Virus record (IMG/VR): IMGVR_UViG_3300045684_000050
Span: 52,795-116,794 of that record
DNA length: 64,000 bases
Source: a virus
Reading direction: 5' to 3' (one strand)
The translations under genes and the position numbers were made by a program. The notes under the pieces were generated by a model. That model was not told the origin of the DNA and ran no database searches. It saw nothing but the letters and a program-made list of their open reading frames with translations. This document shows, one piece after another, positions 28,780-39,429 of the stretch. How positions within the stretch are numbered: position 1 is the first letter of the stretch; each line of letters begins with the position of its first letter.

Positions 28780-31700
28780 TTAATTACAGCCGCAATCTTC
28801 ATTTGCACCAAAGGTGTTAAATTCACTTGATGATGCAGGTACACTATATCCTGGAACCATAAGATTATTTACCCATCTTTCACCTTGGTAAATAGATGTT
28901 AATGGAGAATTTATATCAACAAACAACTCAGAAGAATTTTCAAAATTATTCAAACAGCAAGTAAATGGACCCCAATTCACAGCACCTCCATAATCAATTC
29001 TAATTCTTACAGTATTCCCATCATCACTTACAACACTCAGCCCTCCATTAGGAATATAATAACTAGCTGACGTTAAACGTAAAACAGCAACTGGGCAAGT
29101 AAATTGAGCGAATGTTGAAGCTAAGTCTCCTTGAGTATAATTAGTAACAGTTATATCATAAACATCTACAGTTCCAGAAGAAGAAACCATCGTTTGCTGA
29201 ATAGGAGTAGCATTTACCCACATATTAGCTTCAGCATAACAATTAGCAGCTAAATCACACTCTATATCTTTTTTATGATAAGTCACTATGTCTTGTGACA
29301 TTGTTCCACATTCCGTATCTGTAACTGTTACACTAAATATTCCAGACTCCCCATCAGCTAATAACGGTAATGGATCTATAGACGCTCCAGAATATGTAGT
29401 AGAAGTACCTCCTATATTTACAGACCAACTATAACTATAGTTTCCACTTCCTCCAGATGCACTTGCAACTAATGGAGTATCACAACTATAAGGATATGAT
29501 GCACCTAAATCAATATTCGTGCTATTGGCATCTACAGTTAATGAGGGATAAAAAGCACAACAATCATCTGCATCTCCAACTATATAACTATATGTTCCTG
29601 TACATCCATTATCATCCGTGATGGTTCCACTATATGTGCCTTCTACTAATCCAGTAAATATCACATTTGGTCCGGTCTGATTATTAGCAGATAAATCTCC
29701 TGTTATATCATAAGGACCACTTCCTCCACTAATTATCATATTCACTACCCCATCTGCAGAATTAAATGAATTACAGGTTTCAGCAGTAGCTGTACCACCA
29801 GAAGTAATCGTTACTCCTGCACATACATCAGGACATGGCAATATAGTAAATGTATCAGTAGTCGTACAAAGTATTCCTCCACTACCATCATCACATATAT
29901 GTTCTAATGTTATGGTCCTTGTTATAGGTGAAGTAGAACAATTCAAATAGATTGCCCAACTTGGGAATTGAAGAGTTTGTATATAAATAGCTCCTGGCAA
30001 TGGGTGTAATGGTCCAGATACCGCAGCATCATAAACCTGAACTCTAGTCCCAATATTACCTTCTAAGTATGCATATAATTTACCTCCACATGCTCCTTCA
30101 TTAAATGGAGCAAAGAACATTTCAGTTAAATTGATAGCTACAACAAAACCAGATACATCTTGAGTAACTTCAGACTGATTACCTCCTCCTTGTGCCAACG
30201 TACATTGACATGCTGATCCTTCATTAAATACAGCAGTATCAGTACACGTAACTGGCCCAACACCATTAGATGTAGCCGTAACCGTATATGTTAACGTCTC
30301 ACCATTCATTAGGCAAGCATTAATAGGATTCGTAAACGTTACTAATCCTGTAGTAGGATTATAGTTATGTGCATAATTGGTTCCATTTACATTTACAGTA
30401 TTTACACTAATACCTGAACCTCCTGTCACTGTTATAGAACTAAAAGTATAACAACATTGTCCAGTAATAGTACTTGTTTCAGAATCAAAATCAATATCTG
30501 AATCTGTTATTTGGAAAATAGTACAATTAATCACATTGACAAACACTTGCCTTGTTTCACTACATCCAATTACATTGTCATAAATCGTTACAGTATATGT
30601 TGTGTCGCTTAATGGACTTACTGTTTGTGAATTACCAGTAGCTCCATTTGACCAACTGTAAGTATAGCTTCCGCTTCCACCTGTTACATTAAGTAATGCT
30701 AACGTAAGATTTTGTCCAATTGTATGATCAACTGTTTCTCCTTCAGCAATCGGAACTCCATTTGCTTCCAAAGTATAATTTATATCACATCCACAATTAG
30801 TAACAATAATAATAGCGGAAGCAGTACAACTACCATCTATATAAAGAGCATTGATTTGAGTTACAGCTCCAGCTCCATACAATGGAACTACAATCTGATT
30901 ACCATTTACAACAGTAAGTGGATTGTTATTTTGGTCAGTAGCAGATGTTATGTAATTAAAAGTATATGTCTTCTGAGTAAGATCTTGACTACAATCTTGA
31001 TTTATAGCAACAATATTTTGACCTTGAGTCACATTCAACATTATTTGCTGGCCACCCACACCAGTACATGTTCCTGATGCTGATATACTATCTACAGTAT
31101 AAATAGTACTTGTATTAGGATTAACACTGATTAGATTCACTCCTGGAACAGTCGTTAATGTATAACTACTACCGTCATCTCCTGATATAACTACAATAGA
31201 TCCTACGGCATTAGTAGAAATCTGCAAATTAGTAGACGACCCTACACATATTGTTGAATCCTCAAGAGAGAAGTCAGTAATCATAGGAGCACTCACCACA
31301 TCAATAGTTACAACTTCATTAATATCTATAACACAACTGCCTGAAGTCAATGACACAAAAGTATAAGTTACTGAACTATTAATAGGTCCAAATGTAGCAA
31401 CACCATTGTTTGGTACTGTTGTAGTTAAAATTGTACCTCCATTTATCCTATATCTTAATACGGCTCCTGCTCCTGATGCACTTGTAGTAAATGTTATATT
31501 CGTTGTTTCATTATCACATAATGTCTTATCCTCAGAAAGAGTATATGTTATATTCGGAGTAGATGTAACAGAAACAGTTTTAGTACTTGATTCACATCCT
31601 GATGCATCTACAGCTTTAATGCTATATGTTCCTGCATCATAATTTGATAAACTAAATGTATTTGTTGTTACAGTTGAAGAATTTCCATCCGGATAAGTAA

Positions 31701-34518
31701 TAGTATAACTTATAGGCGTTACGCCTCCATTTGGAGTAAAGTCAAAACTTAAGTCGCCGCCACAAGAATTTGTATTGTTAGCAACAGTAAAATCAAATGT
31801 ATCACAACAGTTATTATTAGCCTGAATAGTTGTTTTACATCCATCACTATAAAGTACGTCTATTGAATATACAGTTCCTTTTGTCAAGAACATTTTTAAT
31901 GTAGATCCTTGATCAATATAATTTGCAGCTGGGGTAGCACTCAATCCGGTAATAATAAATGAACCTACTTGCTTAGAAAATATAAGACCATATTCTGATC
32001 CAGAAGTAGAACAATCTACTGTAGTCTCTGGAATTCTATCATCAGCATCTTCTAGTGCATATTCTAAAGAACATTCTACAGAAGAACCATAGATTACATC
32101 TAATTTTATAGTTTTAATCGCTGCTCCACCAAGGTTATATTTACCAAACATAGAAGTAGTGGTGCCATCGATAACCATACCCGCTGTTTTGTTATGTACA
32201 AATCGCTGAACGAATGTTCCATTAAGGTATAAATTATACTTAGCTTGAACATCAGAAGGTATATCATAACCCCATTTTGTAATGTCTTGATTTACATCAC
32301 AGGGAACAAATGGATTCTTTAATAATATCTCTGTATTACAATTTTTTGCTTCATAAAATAATTTTTCTGGATGACAAAAACCAACTTTTCCAAGGTCTAA
32401 AGCATCCGTACATCCACAATCAGGACGTACTAAATAATATCTATTACCCCAAAGCTCTCCATTTGGATCGCTTAATGGATATGCTGTTGAACTAGGTATC
32501 TCACCAGGCCCATACAATATATCTTCATAAGTACCATTACCTGGAAGTGTAACATAAACTTTTCTAAACACTTCTGATTCGTCATATGAACCATCTATAG
32601 ACTTATACCATTTCCATAATGGAGGCCTTGTATCCTCAGATGTCAATTGACCTATTGCTGGCGAATAATCTCCTGCAGCAACTAAATCCATGGCAGTATT
32701 ATTGCTAAATGTCCATTTACCTACGGATATATCTCCATTATAACCACATGTATTTGGCATTGCCATAACACCTGTCTTAGTAACGGTAATCTCTATCCTA
32801 TTAACAACCTTAGTTTCAGTTCCAGAACCAATAGCAGGAAGAACAAGAGCATCAAATGTATGAGAGTCTTTGTCAGATAATGATCCCCCTAGTTTTGCTA
32901 ATTTTTCTCCTATTGTTCCTACCCAAACCAATCTACCTTGAGAATCAGTCTTATATACATCATAAAATACGGTAGCAACTAATTCAACAAATCCTGAAGT
33001 AGGCTTTTCATTTTCAGCAATATCTGGATGGCCTATATTTCCAAGTTTCGGAAGTGTTGAATAAGTATTTTCGTTAGAACTACCTTTTCGTAATTCAGCA
33101 TTATAAATAAATGTATATGTCCCAGTGTTAGCATTTTTGCTGGCTAAAGATATACCTGAGTTTATTGTTACAACCGGACATGCACAGTTCTCTGTCTTCT
33201 GAGTAACTTTTATATCACAATTGGTTTTTGTGAATGTCATTTCATCTGTACCTACTGCTGCTCCACATCCGGGGATACCTGCTGCCTGAGAAGTAGTGAA
33301 ATTAGAGCAATGGACACATTTACCTTTAAAACATCCATAACCTAGTCCACATTCACATCCTGTAGTACAATCATCCCCATCCGGAACATCGGTACATATA
33401 CTTCCTATACAATCACAACCTAATTTTTGATCACAAGTAGTATCACAGACTGAAGATCCACAAGGTTCACATTTTTTAGTAGTAGCATTACATCCACAAC
33501 CTTTTCCGCAATCAGTACCATTATTACATGAACCGGTACAAGTATTTACTTCACATGAGTTTGTAGATTTATTGCAATAGCAACCTTCTCCACAACCTGT
33601 AGCACAACTACCTGTACAAGACTTACAATAACAAGTATCTGCATTTAACCTTACACAAGCTTTTGTTCCTCCACACGATTCAGGATCATTGCAATCACAA
33701 ATATCTTCACACTTTCCATCCACACAAACTTGTCCAGAAGGACATTGGATAGGAGAACATTTACCTGTTATGTGATTGCAACTTTGACAAGGATCTTTAC
33801 AATCGTCATCAGAAGTACATTCAGGTGCCGGCAAGCAATCGCCAGTTTCTGGATCTCTTATATATCCAGGCTTACACTTACACTCACCTAGTACGCATTC
33901 TTCATTAGGATCACAATTAGTATCAACTAAACATTCTACACATTCATCTGTCTTTGGATCACATACACCAACTGGACAAACAATAGGAACGATACCTTTA
34001 ATTGTACATATAGTACATGGAGGCCATGAATCAGGATCATTTATATCACAATCAACACACTCTCCATTTTCGTTTTTATGAGGTTTGTCTGGAGGACACT
34101 TACACTTTCCATTAACACATACTTGACCATCTGTACAAGGATGTTCGTCATCACACTCTACACATGTCTCAGTCTTTGGATCACAAAATTCTCCAGGTAA
34201 ACATTTACTTATACATCCTAAAACAGGATCGCATATTTCACAAGGCCCACATGAAGGATTGTCAGGATCACAAGGACAAATTTTTATCCTCTGATCATCA
34301 CATTCATTACAGTCTCCCTTACAGCGTACTACACCATAAAAGCACTTTTCATCACAACCTTCTGGAATCTGAACTTCGATATGACCTGTAGTATAGATAC
34401 ATACGATATCAGCACATTTAGGCTGATCCCATATAATTTCTAAATCTGAGGTTTTACAAGCAGAAAGCCCGGCTTGATTGGCCAGGTCTCGAATTTTAAG
34501 AGTGTATGTTGTACTCAT
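28780..34518 (-). CDS. Giant tail adhesin: Cys-rich N-terminus, SprB/PKD-like repeats (1912 aa)
   Basis: Residues about 60-410 are EGF-like or metal-binding-like Cys modules (CDPKTETCVECDDEHPCTDG). Residues about 410-950 contain unique beta domains. From about 980 to 1720 there are Ig/PKD/SprB-type repeats of the kind found in gliding-motility adhesins of Bacteroidota: GGSGSYTYSWSNGATG, GGSGPYDITGDL and GGSGNYSYSWSVN. The phage has apparently adopted host-type surface adhesin domains, consistent with binding to a Bacteroidota cell surface. No catalytic motif was seen. Confidence 0.68.
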   Translation of the reverse strand: MSTTYTLKIRDLANQAGLSACKTSDLEIIWDQPKCADIVCIYTTGHIEVQIPEGCDEKCFYGVVRCKGDCNECDDQRIKICPCDPDNPSCGPCEICDPVLGCISKCLPGEFCDPKTETCVECDDEHPCTDGQVCVNGKCKCPPDKPHKNENGECVDCDINDPDSWPPCTICTIKGIVPIVCPVGVCDPKTDECVECLVDTNCDPNEECVLGECKCKPGYIRDPETGDCLPAPECTSDDDCKDPCQSCNHITGKCSPIQCPSGQVCVDGKCEDICDCNDPESCGGTKACVRLNADTCYCKSCTGSCATGCGEGCYCNKSTNSCEVNTCTGSCNNGTDCGKGCGCNATTKKCEPCGSSVCDTTCDQKLGCDCIGSICTDVPDGDDCTTGCECGLGYGCFKGKCVHCSNFTTSQAAGIPGCGAAVGTDEMTFTKTNCDIKVTQKTENCACPVVTINSGISLASKNANTGTYTFIYNAELRKGSSNENTYSTLPKLGNIGHPDIAENEKPTSGFVELVATVFYDVYKTDSQGRLVWVGTIGEKLAKLGGSLSDKDSHTFDALVLPAIGSGTETKVVNRIEITVTKTGVMAMPNTCGYNGDISVGKWTFSNNTAMDLVAAGDYSPAIGQLTSEDTRPPLWKWYKSIDGSYDESEVFRKVYVTLPGNGTYEDILYGPGEIPSSTAYPLSDPNGELWGNRYYLVRPDCGCTDALDLGKVGFCHPEKLFYEAKNCNTEILLKNPFVPCDVNQDITKWGYDIPSDVQAKYNLYLNGTFVQRFVHNKTAGMVIDGTTTSMFGKYNLGGAAIKTIKLDVIYGSSVECSLEYALEDADDRIPETTVDCSTSGSEYGLIFSKQVGSFIITGLSATPAANYIDQGSTLKMFLTKGTVYSIDVLYSDGCKTTIQANNNCCDTFDFTVANNTNSCGGDLSFDFTPNGGVTPISYTITYPDGNSSTVTTNTFSLSNYDAGTYSIKAVDASGCESSTKTVSVTSTPNITYTLSEDKTLCDNETTNITFTTSASGAGAVLRYRINGGTILTTTVPNNGVATFGPINSSVTYTFVSLTSGSCVIDINEVVTIDVVSAPMITDFSLEDSTICVGSSTNLQISTNAVGSIVVISGDDGSSYTLTTVPGVNLISVNPNTSTIYTVDSISASGTCTGVGGQQIMLNVTQGQNIVAINQDCSQDLTQKTYTFNYITSATDQNNNPLTVVNGNQIVVPLYGAGAVTQINALYIDGSCTASAIIIVTNCGCDINYTLEANGVPIAEGETVDHTIGQNLTLALLNVTGGSGSYTYSWSNGATGNSQTVSPLSDTTYTVTIYDNVIGCSETRQVFVNVINCTIFQITDSDIDFDSETSTITGQCCYTFSSITVTGGSGISVNTVNVNGTNYAHNYNPTTGLVTFTNPINACLMNGETLTYTVTATSNGVGPVTCTDTAVFNEGSACQCTLAQGGGNQSEVTQDVSGFVVAINLTEMFFAPFNEGACGGKLYAYLEGNIGTRVQVYDAAVSGPLHPLPGAIYIQTLQFPSWAIYLNCSTSPITRTITLEHICDDGSGGILCTTTDTFTILPCPDVCAGVTITSGGTATAETCNSFNSADGVVNMIISGGSGPYDITGDLSANNQTGPNVIFTGLVEGTYSGTITDDNGCTGTYSYIVGDADDCCAFYPSLTVDANSTNIDLGASYPYSCDTPLVASASGGSGNYSYSWSVNIGGTSTTYSGASIDPLPLLADGESGIFSVTVTDTECGTMSQDIVTYHKKDIECDLAANCYAEANMWVNATPIQQTMVSSSGTVDVYDITVTNYTQGDLASTFAQFTCPVAVLRLTSASYYIPNGGLSVVSDDGNTVRIRIDYGGAVNWGPFTCCLNNFENSSELFVDINSPLTSIYQGERWVNNLMVPGYSVPASSSEFNTFGANEDCGCN

Positions 34519-34564
34519 TTGTCTTTTTGTTCAATAGAATAAATGAACTCAAAGACACTGCCTA

Positions 34565-35395
34565 TTATAAATAACAGGAATTTACAGACTTCATTATACT
34601 GTACAATTCCTTACAATTATTAGTCAAAGGTAACTGTTTTTTCTGATATATACACAAAATACAGTTCTGATTTTTCTTATCCAAACCAAATGTTATACCG
34701 CAAGATAATGACTTCTTTATGATGTCATAAGAAAGTCCGCATTCTACTAACTTTACATATATTTCAAATGAAATAGGAGTGCATTTTTTGTCTAGCTTAA
34801 CAATTTCGTATTGATATTTACATTCTTTTATATTAGCTTTTACACTATATTCTACAAAACATTCTGCAATATCCTGAACTACTTCATAAACTACCATACA
34901 TTCTGTTTCAGGCTTCATTGCTATCTCATAAATAAATTTACACTCATCTCGCTTTATTGAATCAATATAAACTTCTATCTTATTACATACTTGATAAAGA
35001 GCTTTTTCCCATGTTTCATAAGCGATACATCCAGGATTTTTTAATAACCACTGATCTTGTTTACTTCGGTCCACTTCTTGCTTTGACACTGCATCTTGCT
35101 TCCCGATAAGTTTAACAATATTTTCTCTTAGCCTAGAAAAATATTCTAAGCAAATACACTTTCCATTATATAATATTTGATTCTTCATATCCACAAGGAT
35201 ACTTTTGAACCTTCTTAATTTACGAATATTGTCAAAATTTGCTTTTGGATATCCATAACTATAAAATGATGCAAAATCACCACTAACCCCTATTATATAC
35301 GCATCCATATCTGCCAATAAAAAATTGATGTCATCTATTGATGGTATCAAGCATTCATCTGGACAATGATCACATGTTAGCACTTTCCTACGCAC
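34565..35395 (-). CDS. Tail-associated protein (276 aa)
   Basis: The start is a GTG overlapping the previous gene. The N-terminus has a CDHCPDEC motif. The C-terminal half has four or five short repeats of about 24 residues, each with a Cys and a YE/SYEI-type strand (CKFIYEIAMK, CMVVYEVVQD, CFVEYSVKA, CKYQYEIVKL, CGLSYDIIKK). These look like a beta-repeat or solenoid. No family recognised; the virion role is inferred from location. Confidence 0.5.
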   Translation of the reverse strand: MRRKVLTCDHCPDECLIPSIDDINFLLADMDAYIIGVSGDFASFYSYGYPKANFDNIRKLRRFKSILVDMKNQILYNGKCICLEYFSRLRENIVKLIGKQDAVSKQEVDRSKQDQWLLKNPGCIAYETWEKALYQVCNKIEVYIDSIKRDECKFIYEIAMKPETECMVVYEVVQDIAECFVEYSVKANIKECKYQYEIVKLDKKCTPISFEIYVKLVECGLSYDIIKKSLSCGITFGLDKKNQNCILCIYQKKQLPLTNNCKELYSIMKSVNSCYL

Positions 35396-35865
35396 CCTTT
35401 TATTGTTTCCTCTATATTATTATAAATAGATTGGGCCTCATCTTTCATTTGATACCCGGCGACAGTTTCTAATACCTCAAATTTATCTTGAAGGCAAAGA
35501 AATAAATCAGGATCATCAATATTCCTAAGAAGTAAATTATCTATGTCACATTTTAAGTTGCCAAAATACCCAACATGTGTTGTTATATTTACTCCACAGC
35601 TTTCTGTATTAACACAATAAATACCATCAAGTAATGGACATATATTTAATTGACTTGCATCAAATACTAATGATGATCCTACAGGAATAGAAATAGAAAA
35701 AGTCTCCTTTGCAGGAGACTCGACGTTTAAATCAACATATAAAACTAAACCGTCTAATTTTTGATTAATACCCCATTGAATATCAGACAGATCTGTTATC
35801 TTGAATACCGTATCGGTAATCTTCTCTATCTTAATATTTAATTTCTTTATACAAAAACATGACAT
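35377..35865 (-). CDS. Structural protein, head-tail or tail region (162 aa)
   Basis: No family recognised. A beta-rich N-terminal two-thirds (ITDTVFKITDLSDIQWGIN) is followed by a helical C-terminus. It overlaps the start of the 276-aa gene by 19 bases, which suggests translational coupling. Possibly a tail-completion or adaptor protein. Confidence 0.45.
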   Translation of the reverse strand: MSCFCIKKLNIKIEKITDTVFKITDLSDIQWGINQKLDGLVLYVDLNVESPAKETFSISIPVGSSLVFDASQLNICPLLDGIYCVNTESCGVNITTHVGYFGNLKCDIDNLLLRNIDDPDLFLCLQDKFEVLETVAGYQMKDEAQSIYNNIEETIKGCVGKC

Positions 35866-35868
35866 CAG

Positions 35869-36141
35869 TTAGGCATTTCGCAATTTATAAGCAGCAATAG
35901 CTTCTTCTTTTGTGCCGAATACTAAAGCTCCATTATCATTCCAGATATAATCTTTTCCATTTCCAGAAACATCTTGTAACTTCATAGTACCTGTACAGCA
36001 ATCATATCCAAAACAACCGCAATCCCAAAGATATGCGAACACATCATTCACAGAAGTAATCCAAGAGCCATCAGCTCTCTGAATTATTCCAGTCTTAATG
36101 CTAACATCATTGGCCAACTTAAAATTTTTATTACTTGCCAT
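35869..36141 (-). CDS. Small structural protein (90 aa)
   Basis: No family recognised. It has a central Cys group (DCGCFGYDCCTG) and a C-terminal helix. It follows the 525-aa protein gene after a hairpin and precedes the 162-aa gene by three bases. It may be a small virion protein. Confidence 0.45.
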   Translation of the reverse strand: MASNKNFKLANDVSIKTGIIQRADGSWITSVNDVFAYLWDCGCFGYDCCTGTMKLQDVSGNGKDYIWNDNGALVFGTKEEAIAAYKLRNA

Positions 36142-36158
36142 TTTTAATTATAATTTGA

Positions 36159-36186
36159 AGTGAGGTAGCTTTTAGACTACCTCACT
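36159..36186. other. 10-bp stem hairpin downstream of the 525-aa gene
   Basis: AGTGAGGTAG and CTACCTCACT form a perfect 10-bp stem with an 8-base loop, 10 bases after the 525-aa gene's stop. On the minus strand no U-run follows; on the plus strand TATATTTTT follows. For the minus transcript it is better explained as an mRNA 3'-end stabiliser than as a terminator. Confidence 0.45.
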
Positions 36187-36196
36187 ATATTTTTAA

Positions 36197-37774
36197 TTAT
36201 GCACCACAAGGAGTACCCAGCATATTACAATTACTTAGTGCGTCTAATTGAGCATAAATACTTTGCATAGCAGCAGCAGTAGTAGAATCCCCATTAGGAA
36301 TAAGTAATCTTGCATGAGCAACATTGGTATGATCCCACTTATTCATCGTCCATCCAGATCCAGATCGTCTGAATCTTATATTATTGGCACAATAAGTTTG
36401 CTCACAGACAACATTATTCTTAGCATCAATTATTTGATGATATTTCATTGGTGTTCCATGCATACCGTATCTATGGCCTCCATAATACCAATTACTTCCG
36501 TCACCACCTCTATAGTTATGCCTTAATGCAGCATTTACATATTGGTATCCGGTGCCCTCTGCTCTTCCTCCTTTTGTCTTCTCTACAGCAAAGAAATTAT
36601 CTTTAACCCAATCATCACCAAGGAAAGTAATTCTTTCAATAGTCTTTCTTGTGTTAATATAGTTTTGCTCATCGCCAGGTAATCCACAGCTACATGGCAA
36701 CATCAATGTGTCAACATGAAGTCTGATAAGACATTGTGGAGTAAAAGTAGGAGCTACTTCACCACAGTTAAGACAATTCTTTTTAAGTTCGATATCAGTA
36801 AATGGATCTTCTTCTTCAAGAACTACAGCTCCATTTATATCCACAAGATCTACAGTAGCAGCACAACTGATAATTGTTATTTTCCAGCAACAGCAATTTC
36901 CTTCTCCTGAATCAATCCACACTCTAAGTCTTTTGTCTTTTCCTTGTTCCCACAGATAATCTTCAAGATTTTTCAAAGTCTGAAGATCAGTCAGATCATC
37001 CATGTTATTGAATGGAGTAAGATCAATAACTAATTCAGTCTCTGTTGTTGCATCCAAAGTAAGACTTTCTAGACCAGTCAGAGCAGCACATGTATCACAT
37101 CCATTATCAACCGGTGCTAAACATGCATGATATACTTTTGTTCCTGCAGGTATAACAGCAGCAGAAATAGGCATATATAATGTTTCTGTATTATCAAGGT
37201 TCCCAATACCCGGCACATATATTTTCCCAGATTTCTCATTGATGTCCTGCTCTATTTTGCATGCCATTTCAAAACAATCTGTAGTTGGTAAACATTCGTC
37301 ACATCCTACATTTAATCCGGTAGAACCTTTGAAATAATATTCAATTTCTCCTTCACCACCATAAAGAACTTTGGTATATGCATCTCTGTAGTGAACAGCA
37401 AAAGCATAACTGGCATTTGGTTGAGGACAACCGAATGCTATATCCCAAACTGGTCCAGCCCCACATGAAGGCTCAGTAAAATCAATGTCTACTTCATCTT
37501 TGCAAAGATCAAACTCAGCACCTCCAATAGTGACAAGCCTATCTGCTAAAGATCCAGGAGATCCATTTCCTACGCCTACAGAAATCTTAAATTTCTTTTT
37601 TGTAGGAATATCAGCCGGTGCAAATGATTCATTAAGGATTGGGTCCCAAAGAACGGGTTGTCCTACTCGTGGCCCCCATGTCTTAGACTTCAATCTGACA
37701 GGTTGACCGGCTGGATATAATGCCTGGTCCCCACCTGTTGCTATTACTTGATTATAGGTTGTTAACGACAACAT
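36197..37774 (-). CDS. Virion structural protein, unassigned (525 aa)
   Basis: The protein is beta-rich and acidic with scattered Cys pairs (CDECLPTTDCFEMAC, CDTCAAL, CLNCGE, CSCG). Its length, lack of enzymatic motifs and place three genes after the capsid candidate suggest an abundant structural protein, perhaps a tail or decoration protein. The trailing hairpin fits high expression. Its first codons overlap the end of the 239-aa gene. Confidence 0.5.
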   Translation of the reverse strand: MLSLTTYNQVIATGGDQALYPAGQPVRLKSKTWGPRVGQPVLWDPILNESFAPADIPTKKKFKISVGVGNGSPGSLADRLVTIGGAEFDLCKDEVDIDFTEPSCGAGPVWDIAFGCPQPNASYAFAVHYRDAYTKVLYGGEGEIEYYFKGSTGLNVGCDECLPTTDCFEMACKIEQDINEKSGKIYVPGIGNLDNTETLYMPISAAVIPAGTKVYHACLAPVDNGCDTCAALTGLESLTLDATTETELVIDLTPFNNMDDLTDLQTLKNLEDYLWEQGKDKRLRVWIDSGEGNCCCWKITIISCAATVDLVDINGAVVLEEEDPFTDIELKKNCLNCGEVAPTFTPQCLIRLHVDTLMLPCSCGLPGDEQNYINTRKTIERITFLGDDWVKDNFFAVEKTKGGRAEGTGYQYVNAALRHNYRGGDGSNWYYGGHRYGMHGTPMKYHQIIDAKNNVVCEQTYCANNIRFRRSGSGWTMNKWDHTNVAHARLLIPNGDSTTAAAMQSIYAQLDALSNCNMLGTPCGA

Positions 37775-38471
37775 CTGTTAGTATTTTATTTAAACTAAAA
37801 ATTTTATTTATCTCTAAGTTAAAGTCAGATACATCATCTCTTGCTTTAAGAACTGCTCCCTGAATGATTGGCGTTTCAGCACCGGTACCAAGTATAAGGT
37901 CTCTATCAAAAGTAATCTTACTGCCATCGGCATATACATAAGAATTACTTTCCGTTAATGATGCAGCATGAATCTCAGGAATATTCTCAACATAATTGGC
38001 TTCTGCTTTCACAATAAAGTAATCTCCATTATGATAAATCCTTATCCCTTCACTATCTATATCGTCAAATGCTTGTCTAAACTTAAAGCTTCCTATCCAT
38101 GTATCTGATACAGATGCTGAAAAGGTAGATTTATGTTTTAGAGGAGAACTTGGAAACCTATCGATACAATCATCTTTTTTAGCTGTAATAAGCAAACCTC
38201 CTAAGATGTTCATATTTTTAGGAACCTCAAATAGATCATGATCTTTATTCCTTTTGATTCTATCTAACTTTACTAAACTTTTTTTCAAGGGCCGGAACCA
38301 TCTTTCTAATAACTGATTCGTCTCATAATATGGACCTAACCTGGAATTAAACTGACTTATCGACCAATTAAGTATAGCCACCTTTCGGCTAACTTTTAAA
38401 TCTTTGTATTTTTTATCATTTACATGATGCAATGCATCTGTAAACTTATAAATCAACTCTACAGCTTTCAC
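37752..38471 (-). CDS. Head-tail connector or tail-completion candidate (239 aa)
   Basis: The N-terminal 65 residues are helical (AVELIYKFTDALHHVNDKK, QFNSRLGPYYETNQLL) and the rest is beta-rich. It overlaps both neighbours (4 and 23 bases). The position two genes after the capsid candidate is where adaptor and ring proteins of crAss-like phages are found. No direct family motif was recognised. Confidence 0.45.
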   Translation of the reverse strand: MKAVELIYKFTDALHHVNDKKYKDLKVSRKVAILNWSISQFNSRLGPYYETNQLLERWFRPLKKSLVKLDRIKRNKDHDLFEVPKNMNILGGLLITAKKDDCIDRFPSSPLKHKSTFSASVSDTWIGSFKFRQAFDDIDSEGIRIYHNGDYFIVKAEANYVENIPEIHAASLTESNSYVYADGSKITFDRDLILGTGAETPIIQGAVLKARDDVSDFNLEINKIFSLNKILTDVVVNNL

Positions 38472-39391
38472 TTCTTAGCATTCAAGACCTCAGTAGCTTT
38501 TACATCTATTTCGGTCAATAACTCTAAATATTCTTCTCTATTTAAGGTAAGCTCTATCTCTTTATATGACTTACCTAGAGCATGATTCTTAAAGTAATAA
38601 ACACCTTTTTCTTTATGGAATACCATAGCTTTCCTAGCTCTTAATATAATACTAAGTACTGATGTCTGCTTGATATCTACATTTCTCATTCTGTCCATAA
38701 AGTCCATGGCTGTTTCTCCAGTAAATGTTGATTTACCAGGATTGTTTCCAAGCACTTTAATGATAATCTTGTCTAACTGCTTATCACTTGCATTTGTTGG
38801 ATACTTTTCGAACATAGCATCAAGAACAAACTTTTTTCTATCTGCATCCATGTTCATCAGATATCTAGTGATATCATAAATAGTATCTAACTCATTATCT
38901 CTGAACACTTCTTCGCCCACATCTTCTTTTGGTATCACCTTGAACATTACATTTTTTAATGTAGGTGGCCTCTTTTGATGTGTAGGGAAGTAAAATCTTT
39001 CATCAGAATAAGCTACACTAAGCCAAAAAGCATCAATAGGATTATTAGTGTCAAAATCAACACCTCTAAACTTAACAGGGAATCTCAGCTCATTTTTACA
39101 AAAAAATGGATCAGTAGCTATTTCTGGATTTGCATTATTTATTGGCATTCCTTCTCTATCAAAAAATCCAAATGTAGGAACAACAGAGCTAAGGTTTACA
39201 TTAAACTTCTCAAGATCTACACCAAAAGATCCTTTTCTAGTATTATATATAGGCTTAAGACCAAGTTCAGCATCAGGGACATATGGTTTATCATAAGTCC
39301 CTGCTGTAACTTCTCTTCCATTCACATCTTTTTTTACCGGGACAGAACCGAAATAATCACTTTTTCCTATATATTTTGCCGTGTACTTCAT
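38468..39391 (-). CDS. Hypothetical virion protein directly after the capsid gene (307 aa)
   Basis: No family recognised. The first 150 residues are Pro/Phe-rich beta (FRGVDFDTNNPIDAFWLSVA); the second half is helical and charged (DKQLDKIIIKVLGNNPGK). It may be a capsid auxiliary or connector protein. The overlap with the 239-aa gene suggests coupled translation. Confidence 0.42.
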   Translation of the reverse strand: MKYTAKYIGKSDYFGSVPVKKDVNGREVTAGTYDKPYVPDAELGLKPIYNTRKGSFGVDLEKFNVNLSSVVPTFGFFDREGMPINNANPEIATDPFFCKNELRFPVKFRGVDFDTNNPIDAFWLSVAYSDERFYFPTHQKRPPTLKNVMFKVIPKEDVGEEVFRDNELDTIYDITRYLMNMDADRKKFVLDAMFEKYPTNASDKQLDKIIIKVLGNNPGKSTFTGETAMDFMDRMRNVDIKQTSVLSIILRARKAMVFHKEKGVYYFKNHALGKSYKEIELTLNREEYLELLTEIDVKATEVLNAKK

Positions 39392-39429
39392 AAAATTTTA
39401 TAGTTTATAACATATTAAAAATCACCAAA

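Noticed and set aside
28780-34518. Tape-measure protein
   Set aside because: The largest proteins are Cys-rich or beta-repeat adhesins, not long helical rods with hydrophobic patches, so no tape measure is called.
38975-39403. 142-codon frame on the plus strand opposite the 307-aa gene
   Set aside because: It lies antisense to a well-supported gene in a fully leftward operon and has an Ile/Lys/Ser-rich, non-protein-like composition.
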